Source: Pseudidiomarina sp.
Lineage (GTDB): Bacteria > Pseudomonadota > Gammaproteobacteria > Enterobacterales > Alteromonadaceae
NCBI GenBank assembly: GCA_023260975.1
Contig: JALQTK010000001.1
Coordinates: 29,852-93,851 of the forward strand
Direction of reading: 5' to 3'
Length of the DNA stretch: 64,000 nt
The notes below the pieces were generated by a model. The model was not told the DNA's origin. It saw only the letters and a program-made list of their open reading frames with translations, and did not search any database. Below are positions 23,149 to 32,201 of the stretch, piece by piece. Within the stretch, counting starts at the first letter, position 1, and every line of letters starts with the position of its first letter. Position numbers and translations under genes: made by a program.

Positions 23149-23613
23149 ATGAGTGTTGCGATGTTGTGGATCATTGCCGGTATTGTATTGATTTTGTCAG
23201 AGTTACTGCTGACCAGTGTGGTCGCGGTATTTTTGGGTGTTGCGGCCATTATAACTGGGTTGTTAGTACACTGGCAGCTGATTGATCAAAGCGCAATTCA
23301 GTTTGCTGTTTTTGGAATCATTAGTTTGGCCTTGTTGTTTACCGCACGTGGTCAAATTAAGCGCTGGTTCAGTGGTTACAGCGATACTGGTCACCAAGGC
23401 CAACCGAATTTTCAACGGGACATTGGCTCACGAGTGACGGTTAACTGCGATTTTAACCAGGGAGCCGGGCGAGTTACCTTAAATGGCGTGCAATGGGATG
23501 CTTTTTCAGATGACGCGCTGAAAGTCGGCGATACGGCTTGGGTAATCGCCAATGAGGGAATTCAGCTAACCGTTGCTGCCCAGCCATTGCAGGCTTCAGC
23601 GGCAACCAAATAA
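23149..23613 (+). CDS. NfeD family membrane protein
   Basis: 154 aa. N-terminal hydrophobic segments (MLWIIAGIVLILSELLLTSV, AVFLGVAAIITGLLV, FAVFGIISLALLF) precede a cytoplasmic OB-fold-like NfeD domain with IGSRVTVNCDFNQGAGRVTL and a valine-rich end. NfeD proteins pair with SPFH (stomatin-like) proteins in membrane microdomains; the SPFH partner follows 33 bases downstream. The start has a strong AAGGAG. A TATAGT box lies near 23087 but its -35 is poor. Confidence 0.9.
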   Translation: MSVAMLWIIAGIVLILSELLLTSVVAVFLGVAAIITGLLVHWQLIDQSAIQFAVFGIISLALLFTARGQIKRWFSGYSDTGHQGQPNFQRDIGSRVTVNCDFNQGAGRVTLNGVQWDAFSDDALKVGDTAWVIANEGIQLTVAAQPLQASAATK

Positions 23614-23646
23614 CGCATCAGTTTAATTTAGACGAGAGGAAGCTAT

Positions 23647-24582
23647 ATGTTTTTTGGATTAGAGGTTAGCACCGTGCTCAGTATTGGTTTTGCCATTGCT
23701 GTCATCATTGTCATACTAAAAACCGCACGTATTGTGCCACAGCGTTCGAATTTTGTGGTGGAGCGGCTCGGTAAATACAATCGCACGCTCGACTCAGGCT
23801 TTCATTTATTAATTCCATTTATTGATAAGGTTGCTTATCAACACACCTTAAAAGAAGAGGTGATTGATGTTGAGCGGCAACCTTGTGTTACCCGCGACAA
23901 CATTCAAGTCGGTATCAATGGGGTGCTGTATATTCAGGTAGTCGACGCCTTTAAGGCCAGTTACGGTATTAACGACTATCGCTATGCCGCGTCACAACTA
24001 GCGCAAACAACCATGCGTTCAGTGATTGGTCAAACCGACCTTGATAAGACCTTTGAAGAGCGTTCGACGATTAATGAAATTGTGGTACGTACGCTTGATG
24101 AAGCTGCGGCACCGTGGGGTATTAAAGTACTGCGTTACGAGATCTCTGACATTGAACTACCGGCTAGTATTCGTGATGCACTTGAACAGCAAATGCGCGC
24201 GGAGCGTGAGCGCCGGGCTGCTATTGCGCGCTCAGAAGGTGAACGCCAGGCTATGATCAACGTATCAGAGGGCCAGAAGCAGGAGATTATTAACCTGTCT
24301 GAGGCGGAAAAACAAAAACAAATCAATGAAGCTGAAGGTCGCGCACAAGAGATCGAACTTATCGCCGTAGCAACCGCTGAAGGTTTGCGTAAAATCGCGT
24401 CAGCGATTCAACAACCGGGTGGCCAAGATGCAGTTAGTTTGCGGGTTGCTGAGCAGTACGTGAAAGAGTTTGGTAACTTAGCCAAAGCAACCAATACCAT
24501 GATTCTGCCAGCACAACTTGCTGATATTGGCGGCGCTGTTGCTGGCTTGACGGAACTATTAAAACATCGTCCGCAGAACTAA
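23647..24582 (+). CDS. qmcA: SPFH/band 7 (stomatin-like) protein, QmcA type
   Basis: 311 aa. One N-terminal membrane anchor (VLSIGFAIAVIIVIL), the stomatin-like core (RSNFVVERLGKYNRTLDSGF, TVRD-like TRDNIQVGINGVLYIQV, AQTTMRSVIGQTDLDKTFEE), then a charged coiled coil rich in Glu, Gln and Ala (EGERQAMINVSEGQKQEI). This matches E. coli QmcA (YbbK) in order and length; QmcA-like proteins oligomerise on the inner membrane. It forms a two-gene unit with nfeD and ends at a strong terminator. Confidence 0.92.
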   Translation: MFFGLEVSTVLSIGFAIAVIIVILKTARIVPQRSNFVVERLGKYNRTLDSGFHLLIPFIDKVAYQHTLKEEVIDVERQPCVTRDNIQVGINGVLYIQVVDAFKASYGINDYRYAASQLAQTTMRSVIGQTDLDKTFEERSTINEIVVRTLDEAAAPWGIKVLRYEISDIELPASIRDALEQQMRAERERRAAIARSEGERQAMINVSEGQKQEIINLSEAEKQKQINEAEGRAQEIELIAVATAEGLRKIASAIQQPGGQDAVSLRVAEQYVKEFGNLAKATNTMILPAQLADIGGAVAGLTELLKHRPQN

Positions 24583-24605
24583 AGGTTTGGTAACTGGCGT
24601 ATTTC

Positions 24606-24639
24606 AAAGACCGTTCATCGCTGATGCGCGGTCTTTTTT
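24606..24639 (+). terminator. rho-independent terminator after qmcA
   Basis: AAAGACCG (24606-24613) pairs with CGGTCTTT (24629-24636), ending in a run of six T. Confidence 0.9.
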
Positions 24640-24700
24640 GATCAAATCTGCTCCAATAGACATATAGTAAGCCTAGCCATCATTCAAGGAAGTTTTTGCT

Positions 24701-25741
24701 ATGTTAATAGCCCGTATCGGTTGGATTCTGTTGCTTGTCAGTGTAGCTGTTCCTGTTGCTCATGCGCAGCAGCGTTGGGGGAAAGACGCTGCTGCGTTGG
24801 TGATCACCCAATCACTGGGTTTTGAGCGCACGCAGCAGCGTGTTGATGCCGTTGGCTATGCCGAGGCAATACAGTCTATTGGGCTGTATCCAGCAGTTGG
24901 CGACTTGGTTTTAGAGGTTAATTTTAAACCTGGTGAGCGCGTTGAAGCGGGACAGTTATTGCTGCGGCTTGACGATCGTCGGCAACTGGTCGCGCTAGAA
25001 CGGGCAAAAATACAACTAGCAGATGCTGAGCGCACCGTCGCGCGACTTACCACCAGCCGTGCACAGGGAGCTATTGCCCAAAGTCAACTAGATGATGCGG
25101 TGACCAGCCGCGATCTGATCAAAGTCAATGTCCAAGAAGCACAGGCTAATCTCGATGATAGACGCGTGGTGGCGCCGTTTAGCGGGGTCGTGGGCATTAC
25201 TGATGTTCAGGTAGGTGATCGTATTACCCCACAAACGTTAATCACAACATTAGATCGTCGCGAACAGCTTTATATTGACTTTGAGGCGCCCGAGAATGCG
25301 CTCGAACTGTTACGCAATAATGCGCAACTAACAGTACGCCCTTGGAATCAACAAGCCGACGCGTATAGCGCAGAAATTATTGAAATTGACTCGCGAGTGA
25401 ATATGCAAACTCGGACCATTCGGGTCAGAGCCAGTCTTGGCAACAATGACGACCAATTTCGTCCTGGTATGAGTTTTCGGGTAAGTCTTGATATGCAAGG
25501 TGATAGTTATGCGGTGATCCCCGAAGCGGCGCTAATGTGGGGCGCAGAAGCCGCTTTTGTATGGATTGCGCGTGATGATAAGGCGCAGCGCATTAGTGTG
25601 GAAATTCAGCAACGCTTGCCAGGTCGTGTGCTTGTCAGTGGCGAACTGCAGCTTGGCGACCAACTGATTGTTGAGGGTGTGCAGAGCTTACGGCCTGGTC
25701 AAAGCCTTCGTTATCTGAGTAATGAGGCGGTGCAAAAATGA
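24701..25741 (+). CDS. RND efflux periplasmic adaptor (membrane fusion protein)
   Basis: 346 aa. Signal peptide MLIARIGWILLLVSVAVPVA with cleavage after AHA. The biotinyl-lipoyl halves are split by a short helical hairpin: LVLEVNFKPGERVEAGQLLL and VVAPFSGVVGITDVQVGDRI, the usual HlyD/AcrA pattern. The C-terminal beta-barrel and membrane-proximal domains follow (FRPGMSFRVSLDM). The ATG has AAGGAAG upstream. It overlaps the pump gene (ATGA, 25738-25741), so the two form one unit. No TolC-like gene is adjacent, so a chromosomal outer-membrane channel elsewhere is presumed. Substrate unknown. Confidence 0.93.
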   Translation: MLIARIGWILLLVSVAVPVAHAQQRWGKDAAALVITQSLGFERTQQRVDAVGYAEAIQSIGLYPAVGDLVLEVNFKPGERVEAGQLLLRLDDRRQLVALERAKIQLADAERTVARLTTSRAQGAIAQSQLDDAVTSRDLIKVNVQEAQANLDDRRVVAPFSGVVGITDVQVGDRITPQTLITTLDRREQLYIDFEAPENALELLRNNAQLTVRPWNQQADAYSAEIIEIDSRVNMQTRTIRVRASLGNNDDQFRPGMSFRVSLDMQGDSYAVIPEAALMWGAEAAFVWIARDDKAQRISVEIQQRLPGRVLVSGELQLGDQLIVEGVQSLRPGQSLRYLSNEAVQK

Positions 25742-28700
25742 AATGGTCGCCGCAACTCGCTGATTTACCCTCTATGGCTATTCGTCGCCCGGTACTTATC
25801 GTGGTGATGAATTTGCTTATTATTATTGCTGGTATTGCTGCTTTAAATGGCATTGAGGTGCGCGAATTACCAGATGTTGATCGACCTATTATTACCGTCT
25901 CAGCAAGTTATCCAGGCGCAGCGCCGGAAACTGTTGATACTGAGGTAACCAGTCGACTTGAAGGAGCAGTTGCACGCGTTAGTGGGGTTAAAAATATTCG
26001 TGCTTCCAGTGAAGAGGGCAGCGCGCGCATCGTTATCGAGTTTCGGCCTGGTATTGATCTGGATAATGCAGCTAACGAGACCCGTGAATCGGTGAGTCGA
26101 ATACAACGCAGGTTACCACCCGAAGTTGAAAACGTGGCCATTATCAAAGCCGATAATAATGCTCAATCGGTGGTTAGCTTGGCGGTTTCAAGTGAAACGC
26201 TTGACCTAGAAACTTTAACCCGTCGGGTTGAAACTGATTTAGCGCCTAATTTTTTGAACATTGCTGGAGTTGCTGATGTAACCCTAAATGGTGATCGCCG
26301 TCAGGTCATGCGGGTGGTGCTCGATCCATTGCGCCTTGCGAGCTATAACTTAGCGGTAACAGACGTCGCCAGAGTGCTGCGTCAAGCGCCATTTGACGTG
26401 CCTGCCGGTAGCTTAAAATCAGCCGACCAACAACTGATTGTCCGAGCCGATGCGAGTTCGCTTACTGAGCAGGATGTACGCGATATCGTGGTGCGCGATG
26501 ATACCCGTATTGGCGATATTGCTAACGTTTACTTCGGCCCAGCAGATGCTAACAGCTTGGTGCGCCTAGACGGTAAATCGGTTATCGGCATCGGTATTAT
26601 TCGTCAAGCGCGCTCTAACACCATTGAAATTTCAGATGAAGTGCTGCGCTTAGTTGAGCGCCTGAAGATTCAATATCCGGAAATGAACCTAGAGGTTACT
26701 TCCGACGATGCTAAATTCATTCGTAGCTCAGTCGATGAGGTAATTACCTCGCTGGCTTTAACTATCATCTTGGTTGTTGCCACGCTTTGGGTTTTTATTG
26801 GCTCGGGGCGCGCCACTATTATTCCAGCCGTGGCAATACCTGTAGCACTCGTTGGCTCGCTTGCTGTCATTTGGTTACTCGGCTTCTCGATTAATATTTT
26901 AACTTTGCTAGCGCTAGTCTTAGCGACCGGATTGATTGTAGATGATGCGATTGTGGTATCAGAAAACATTCAACGTCGCCGTGCTCTAGGTCTTGGCGCC
27001 CGAGCTGCAGCGGTGATTGGAACCCGTGAGGTGTTTTTTGCGGTAATCGCTACCACAGCCGTTTTGGTCGCTGTGTTCGTGCCCATCGCATTTCTACCAT
27101 CGACCGCCGGTCGGTTATTTCGCGAATTTGGCGGAGTGTTAGCGACTGCGGTAATTATTTCGTCTTTCGTGGCGTTATCCCTGGTTCCGGCGCTAACAGC
27201 GCGATTGCCCCTTAAAGCAAAACAAGCGCGCAGTAGTCGCCTGCAACAATTTGGCCATGTCATGCTTCGCGGTTATGCGCGCAGCCTATCATGGGTTGTA
27301 AACCACGCATGGGCGGTATTTATTGGCTGTACATTGGTGGCTGCATCGGCGGTCTATTTCTATACCAAGATCGATAATGAATTAATGCCCAATGAAGATC
27401 GTGGCATTGTGCGTATCTTCGCGCGTGGCCCTGACGGTGTTGGTTTGAATTTTATGGACCGCCAAGCACAACAAATGGAGGCATTATTACTGCCTTATGT
27501 AAACGGCGGTGATGTCGATAGCATCAGCACCACAGTTGGGCAGTGGGATGCCAATTTGGTGTTCATTACAGTGCGTTTGACTGATTGGGGTTCGCGCACT
27601 AAATCACAACAACAAATCATTAGCGAAATCAGTGGTCCGGTCAGTGAAATACCGGGTGCACCTGGGCGCGCGTTTGGTTCCAATAGTCTTAACTTGCGCG
27701 GGCAGGGTGGTGGCTTAGAAATAGCTCTCACTGGTGAAACCTACGAACAGATATTTGCTGCAGCGCAGCGGTTTGCGCGGGTTTTGCAGCAAAAAATGCC
27801 AGAAGTTGGTTTTCCCCGAGTCGGTTTTCAGCCAACCCAGCCACAGTTGCGGGTAAACATCGATCGAAAACGAGCTGAAGAACTTGGGGTTCCATTGAGT
27901 GATATATCGGCTACCTTGCGCGCGGCAATTAATGGCGATGATCTAGTCGATTTGAATATCGGTGATCAAGCCGTTCCGTTGATTTTGATGGCAGAGCGCA
28001 GTCAGATTCGCGATCCGGCGGATCTCTCCAATCTCTATGTTGGCTCGAGTCAGGGCGCATTAGTGCCGTTGTCCAGCCTAGCATCGATTTCTGAAGAGGG
28101 CGTTTCGGCCGAGTTAGAACGGCGCAAACAACGCCGGGCAATTAGTATCGATATGCAGCAACCTGAAGGTATCCCAATGGAACAAGTGGTTGCTCAATTG
28201 CGTGAACTAGCCGAACAAGAATTACCAAGCAATATCAACATGATCCTGCTTGGTGAGGCTGAGGCTTATGAGGAAACTGAGCGCGAAGTGATGCTGACGT
28301 ACATCCTTGCCTTAATCATCGTTTTTCTGGTTTTAGCCGCGCAGTTTGAGAGTGTTAACAGCGCTATTGTGGTTATGGCTACAGTACCGTTTGGCATTGC
28401 AGCAGCATTTTTTGCGTTATATATAACCGGCACCTCGATTAATATTTTTTCGCAAATTGGCTTGGTGATGTTAATTGGACTTATTGCTAAAAACTCCATT
28501 CTTTTGGTGGAGTTTGCCGACCAATTACGTGACCAAGGTAAATCCGTGCGCGAAGCCCTAGAGCAAGCAGCAATTATTCGCTTGCGGCCAATTATGATGA
28601 CACTGATTTCAACCTTGCTCGGTTCCTTACCCTTGTTACTGTCGGTCGGTGCTGGGGCTGAGGCGAGAAATTCAATAGGTTGGGTAATATTTGGCGGACT

Positions 28701-28830
28701 AACATTTGCGGTGCTATTCACCTTATATCTTACACCGATCGTCTATTACGGTATCGCGCGCTTTAGCAAACCACGTGCGGATGAAACACAGCAATTAGAA
28801 CGTGAGATGAAAGCGGCTGATATCAGCTAA
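25738..28830 (+). CDS. RND family efflux pump inner-membrane subunit
   Basis: 1030-aa proton-driven AcrB-type transporter. N-terminal cytoplasmic start SMAIRRPVLIVVMNLLIII, then two repeats of periplasmic loop plus membrane helices. The proton-relay aspartate pair is in LATGLIVDDAIVVSENIQRR near residue 395. The second-half motif GLIAKNSILLVEFADQLRDQ is near residue 920, carrying the relay lysine, and IRLRPIMMTLISTLLGSLPL follows. It resembles the single-pump HAE-1 group common in marine gammaproteobacteria (VexH/MexK-like), but substrate range cannot be read from sequence. Complete, with no disrupted motif. Confidence 0.95.
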   Translation: MKWSPQLADLPSMAIRRPVLIVVMNLLIIIAGIAALNGIEVRELPDVDRPIITVSASYPGAAPETVDTEVTSRLEGAVARVSGVKNIRASSEEGSARIVIEFRPGIDLDNAANETRESVSRIQRRLPPEVENVAIIKADNNAQSVVSLAVSSETLDLETLTRRVETDLAPNFLNIAGVADVTLNGDRRQVMRVVLDPLRLASYNLAVTDVARVLRQAPFDVPAGSLKSADQQLIVRADASSLTEQDVRDIVVRDDTRIGDIANVYFGPADANSLVRLDGKSVIGIGIIRQARSNTIEISDEVLRLVERLKIQYPEMNLEVTSDDAKFIRSSVDEVITSLALTIILVVATLWVFIGSGRATIIPAVAIPVALVGSLAVIWLLGFSINILTLLALVLATGLIVDDAIVVSENIQRRRALGLGARAAAVIGTREVFFAVIATTAVLVAVFVPIAFLPSTAGRLFREFGGVLATAVIISSFVALSLVPALTARLPLKAKQARSSRLQQFGHVMLRGYARSLSWVVNHAWAVFIGCTLVAASAVYFYTKIDNELMPNEDRGIVRIFARGPDGVGLNFMDRQAQQMEALLLPYVNGGDVDSISTTVGQWDANLVFITVRLTDWGSRTKSQQQIISEISGPVSEIPGAPGRAFGSNSLNLRGQGGGLEIALTGETYEQIFAAAQRFARVLQQKMPEVGFPRVGFQPTQPQLRVNIDRKRAEELGVPLSDISATLRAAINGDDLVDLNIGDQAVPLILMAERSQIRDPADLSNLYVGSSQGALVPLSSLASISEEGVSAELERRKQRRAISIDMQQPEGIPMEQVVAQLRELAEQELPSNINMILLGEAEAYEETEREVMLTYILALIIVFLVLAAQFESVNSAIVVMATVPFGIAAAFFALYITGTSINIFSQIGLVMLIGLIAKNSILLVEFADQLRDQGKSVREALEQAAIIRLRPIMMTLISTLLGSLPLLLSVGAGAEARNSIGWVIFGGLTFAVLFTLYLTPIVYYGIARFSKPRADETQQLEREMKAADIS

Positions 28831-28859
28831 AGAATAACTTGCCAGAGATAGTATTCAGG

Positions 28860-28894
28860 AGCCATCCGCGACATCGGTTACGGATGGCTTTTTT
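28860..28894 (+). terminator. rho-independent terminator after the RND operon
   Basis: AGCCATCCG (28860-28868) pairs perfectly with CGGATGGCT (28881-28889), followed by T6. Confidence 0.92.
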
Positions 28895-29101
28895 ATACCG
28901 CGCTCAAAAACTAAAACAAATTTTTCAGCGTGCTACGTCAGTTCTATAACTAAGTTAGCGGCCAAGTGGCGCAGAATTAAAAATTAGGTGGCAAATAAGC
29001 AGGGTTCATAATTCAAAAGTGTAAGCACACACTGTGACTATGAATCATTTATATATCTTATTTAACATAATATACATTATACGCAATCATGGAATAAGCA
29101 A
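28895..29101. other. AT-rich intergenic region with no gene seen
   Basis: Part of the only gap above 300 bases. I find no open frame with a ribosome site. The stretch 29041-29091 is very AT-rich. A loose nested dyad (TTCATA 29005-29010 with TATGAA 29039-29044; AGTGT 29018-29022 with ACACT 29029-29033) is present, without recognised meaning. Confidence 0.5.
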
Positions 29102-29125
29102 AAGGTCGGTACTGCTACCGACCTT
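29102..29125 (-). terminator. perfect hairpin, likely minus-strand terminator
   Basis: AAGGTCGGTA (29102-29111), loop CTGC, TACCGACCTT (29116-29125). On the minus strand the stem is followed by TTTTGC-like sequence including the stem end, so it is a moderate terminator for the small broken ORF at 29143-29301. Confidence 0.7.
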
Positions 29126-29142
29126 ATCTTAAAGCTAATCGC

Positions 29143-29301
29143 CTAGGTTCTTAGCAGCACCATGAGACCCGCTCCAATCACTATGCCGATAATCAGAATG
29201 ACTGCATATAATAGCCACTTGCCGACGACATTTTTGCGACTGTCGGCTCTGCGTCGTATCTCGCAGTCTAGCCGCGTTAGATGGTAGTTTTAGGTACTCA
29301 T
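29143..29301 (-). pseudogene. small single-span membrane protein ORF, interrupted by an in-frame stop
   Basis: Reading the minus strand from ATG 29301 gives M-S-T, then TAA (29292-29290), then 48 further in-frame sense codons to TAG (29145-29143). The downstream part reads NYHLTRLDCEIRRRADS, then a basic residue cluster and one clear membrane helix (WLLYAVILIIGIVIGAG) ending LMVLLRT. No ATG, GTG or TTG start is available between the stop and the helix that would keep the whole peptide. A perfect hairpin lies 17 bases past the TAG. A one-base change (CAA to TAA) would explain it. I do not recognise the family. It could also be chance. Confidence 0.45.
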
Positions 29302-29347
29302 GGTATAGTGCTTTTAAATTAAATTAAGATGATTTCGGACGAATCGC

Positions 29348-30196
29348 ATGCGCTTTTTATGGATTGTTTTTGTTGCTGCTCTGGCATTAGTTAACCCAAT
29401 TGCGCGGGCATCACTGCTGTATCAAATTAGTGGTGATGAGCTGAGCAAGCCGTCTTATCTATTCGGTACAATGCACGTTTTATGTGCGGAAGATTTTTGG
29501 CTTCCAGCGCAGCTCGATGAGCGCTTTACTGAGGTTGATCAATTAGTCATGGAACTTGATCTTAGTTCGGCAGAGGTGCTGCTGCAATCGGCTAAATTAA
29601 TGAACAATCGCCATGGCGCCTACCTCGAGGCGCAGCTGGATAGCGAGCAACTGCTATCAGTCGAACACTATTTGCATAAAAATCTAACCATGTCGTTAGC
29701 ACAAGCACAGCGTATCAATCCATTTTTACTCAGTACACAGATTATGCTGAGCCAATTACCCTGTAACACGACGGCAAGCTATGAGGGCCATCTAGTCACC
29801 TTAGCAATGGCTGCAAACAAGCCTATTAGCGGTCTTGAAACAGTCGCTTTTCAAATGAGTTTGTTTGATCAGATACCGTTATCAACACAAGTGGCTATGA
29901 TCTGGCAACTGATCAATGATCCAGTGCAGGCAGTTGCTGAATTTAAAACGATGACTGATTTCTATCTACAACAGGATATTGAGCAGCTTTATCAGTTTAT
30001 TGCTAACGATCCTACATTAGGCGATTTTCAACCGCTTATTCTTGATCAGCGCAACCAAGACTGGTTAACCAAACTACCTGCTATTATGCAGCAGCAGCCG
30101 GCAATGATTGCCGTTGGTGCTGGGCATCTTGGTGGCGAACAGGGCTTGCTTAACCTACTCCGCCAGTCTGGCTATCAGGTCACCCCAATCAACTAG
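29348..30196 (+). CDS. TraB/GumN family protein (exported)
   Basis: 282 aa. Signal peptide MRFLWIVFVAALALVNPIARA. The mature protein has the TraB/GumN motifs: SYLFGTMHVLCAEDF (GxxH) near residue 37, VMELDLSS, ISGLETVAFQMSLFDQIP and the terminal GAGHLGGEQGLLNLLRQSGY (second GxxH). The family resembles Tiki metalloproteases, with the two GxxH histidines and a glutamate in the active site; bacterial substrates are unknown. It probably precedes the Lon-like protease in one transcript, though a structured leader separates them. Confidence 0.85.
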   Translation: MRFLWIVFVAALALVNPIARASLLYQISGDELSKPSYLFGTMHVLCAEDFWLPAQLDERFTEVDQLVMELDLSSAEVLLQSAKLMNNRHGAYLEAQLDSEQLLSVEHYLHKNLTMSLAQAQRINPFLLSTQIMLSQLPCNTTASYEGHLVTLAMAANKPISGLETVAFQMSLFDQIPLSTQVAMIWQLINDPVQAVAEFKTMTDFYLQQDIEQLYQFIANDPTLGDFQPLILDQRNQDWLTKLPAIMQQQPAMIAVGAGHLGGEQGLLNLLRQSGYQVTPIN

Positions 30197-30202
30197 ACTA
30201 AA

Positions 30203-30244
30203 AGCTGATCATTAGGTCGCAGAATCAGCTATTATAGCGACCTA
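30203..30244 (+). promoter_or_regulatory. candidate H-type pseudoknot in the leader of the Lon-like protease gene
   Basis: Stem 1 pairs AGCTGAT (30203-30209) with ATCAGCT (30224-30230), 7 of 7. Stem 2 pairs TAGGTCGC (30213-30220) with GCGACCTA (30237-30244), 8 of 8. The arms interleave 1-2-1'-2', with linkers of 3, 3 and 6 bases, the geometry of a classical H-type pseudoknot. The ribosome site AGGAGA (30249-30254) begins five bases after stem 2. The alternative is two interleaved DNA operators. Function is inferred; the pairing is directly visible. Confidence 0.5.
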
Positions 30245-30263
30245 TTTTAGGAGATTTTTGTTT

Positions 30264-32180
30264 ATGCGCGTTTCGGCCACAGCTTTACAACCCCCTATTC
30301 ATACTTGGGCTGAGCAACGCACCAGTGCCAGCAAACCGTCGGCATTGATTGGTCAAGAGCGCGCGCTACAGGCTTTGCAACAGGCACTTACCGTGGCTGG
30401 GCGCTATGCTCACGCTTACCTGATCACGCCGGCCGGCATGCGTGTCCATGATGTCATGCAGGAGCTTGCGCCGCGTTTACCTTGGCACCATGCTGATCGG
30501 TACGATTGGGTTTATCTGGCGAATCCAAATTCGGCCAGCGAACCTTGTTGCGTTAATCTGCCAGTTGGTAGCGCTAGTCAATTTGTCCAGCTGCTATGGG
30601 AATTTCTAGAGAGCCCAATCGACCAGCGACTGAGCTTGCAACAGCAGTTGTTAGGCGACAATCCAAGCGCCCGCTTGCGCAGCTACCTCGCTGGTATTGC
30701 TGATAAGCAATTTGCTGACTTACCAGGCAGTGAATTGGCGACTATTATCGTCGAACATGAACAACTGCCAGCAATTCTGCTATGTGACCGAGTTACTGAG
30801 GCCAGTTTGTTTGGCAGTATTCGCTTGCAGTCAGTTGAAGGAACAATTACTTCAGCGCTACATTTGATTCAGCCAGGCGACATATTGCGCGCTAATGGCG
30901 GCGTGATTGCGATTGATGCTGAAGAATTATTATTACAACCCGGATTATGGCGCAAATTAAAATACATTCTAAAAACCAGTTTATTTCACTGGCCTTCACC
31001 GAGTGAAAATTTAAATGTCGCCGCTTACTATCAACCTGAACCCATTCCGATTCATATTAAAGTGCTATTGCTCGGTGAACGGGACATCTTCGCGCAACTG
31101 CGTGAGATCGATCGTGATTTTGATAACCTATTTCCCTACCTGGCTGATTTTTCAGAACATTACTCATTAACGCAGCAACCGCTGAGCGACTATTTTAATT
31201 ATTTGGCCTATGTGAGTGCTGAAGCCAGTGTCTTGCCGATCGCGGATAACGCCTACCCTGCACTATTTAAATTTGCCTCGCGATTGAGTGACTATCAAAG
31301 TGAATTGAGTCTCGACACCATTGCACTGATGCAATTATTGCGTGAAGCATCAGCACTCGCGCAGCAACAGCATGTAAACGAAATTTGTGACATACACATC
31401 GAGCAAGTGCTGCAGCAGCGTAAGCAGCGTGATGGCTATATCGCTGAATTATCACGTCGCGCTATTCTGGAGCATCAAGTTTATATTGCCACCGATGGCG
31501 CAGTGATTGGTCAGGTCAACGGCTTAACCGTGATCACCGCCGGCGGTACTGAATTTGGCGAACCCTCGCGCATTACCGCTACGGTGCATTATGGTGATGG
31601 CGATATCATCGATATTGATCGAAAATCTGAATTAAGCGGCAACATTCATACCAAAGGTGTGATGATCTTAAGCGCCTACATAGCCAACTTATTTGCACGT
31701 AATGAAGCAATGAGTTTGTCCGCTACCATTGTGTTTGAGCAGTCATATCACGAAGTTGATGGTGATAGCGCCTCGTTAGCTGAGCTGTGTTGCTTATTGT
31801 CGGCACTAGCTGAAGCGCCAGTTCAGCAGGGTTTGGCTATTACTGGCGCGGTGGATCAGTTTGGCGCGGTACAGGCTATCGGTGCCGTGAATGAGAAAAT
31901 TGAAGGTCATTTCGCGCTCTGCCAGGCTCGTGGTTTAACGACTCAGCAGGGCGTTATCATGCCGGCCGCGAACTTGAGTCAACTCAATCTTGATGATGCT
32001 ATTGTAGCCGCGGTTGACGCTGGCCAATACCATATTTATGCAGTGAATCATGTTACTGAAGCCCTTGAGCTATTGACCCAAGTAGCACAAAAAGATCTAT
32101 TTGAGCGCATCGAAGCTCGCTTGGAAGAATTACATCGGTCCGATCGTGAACACTCGTGGTGGCGGCGGTTATTGCGTTAA
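30264..32180 (+). CDS. ycbZ: Lon-like protease with degenerate ATPase domain (YcbZ/LonH type)
   Basis: 638 aa. ATG 30264 is the start, nine bases after AGGAGA; the frame also opens at TTG 30258. The N-terminal half resembles an AAA domain (LIGQERALQALQQALTVAGR), but where a Walker A motif belongs it reads LITPAGMRVHDV with no GK[ST], so ATP binding is doubtful. The C-terminal Lon protease domain has VDGDSASLAELCC with the catalytic serine near residue 502 and IGAVNEKIEGHF with the catalytic lysine near residue 545. Its place just upstream of fabA and rmf matches E. coli ycbZ. Substrates unknown. Confidence 0.88.
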   Translation: MRVSATALQPPIHTWAEQRTSASKPSALIGQERALQALQQALTVAGRYAHAYLITPAGMRVHDVMQELAPRLPWHHADRYDWVYLANPNSASEPCCVNLPVGSASQFVQLLWEFLESPIDQRLSLQQQLLGDNPSARLRSYLAGIADKQFADLPGSELATIIVEHEQLPAILLCDRVTEASLFGSIRLQSVEGTITSALHLIQPGDILRANGGVIAIDAEELLLQPGLWRKLKYILKTSLFHWPSPSENLNVAAYYQPEPIPIHIKVLLLGERDIFAQLREIDRDFDNLFPYLADFSEHYSLTQQPLSDYFNYLAYVSAEASVLPIADNAYPALFKFASRLSDYQSELSLDTIALMQLLREASALAQQQHVNEICDIHIEQVLQQRKQRDGYIAELSRRAILEHQVYIATDGAVIGQVNGLTVITAGGTEFGEPSRITATVHYGDGDIIDIDRKSELSGNIHTKGVMILSAYIANLFARNEAMSLSATIVFEQSYHEVDGDSASLAELCCLLSALAEAPVQQGLAITGAVDQFGAVQAIGAVNEKIEGHFALCQARGLTTQQGVIMPAANLSQLNLDDAIVAAVDAGQYHIYAVNHVTEALELLTQVAQKDLFERIEARLEELHRSDREHSWWRRLLR

Positions 32181-32201
32181 CAAGACTTGTCGGACTTGTT
32201 T

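Noticed and set aside
26670-27263. Long minus-strand frames opposite the RND pump
   Set aside because: They mirror the conserved transporter coding strand and have low-complexity Ala/Arg/Thr-rich products; no start signal.
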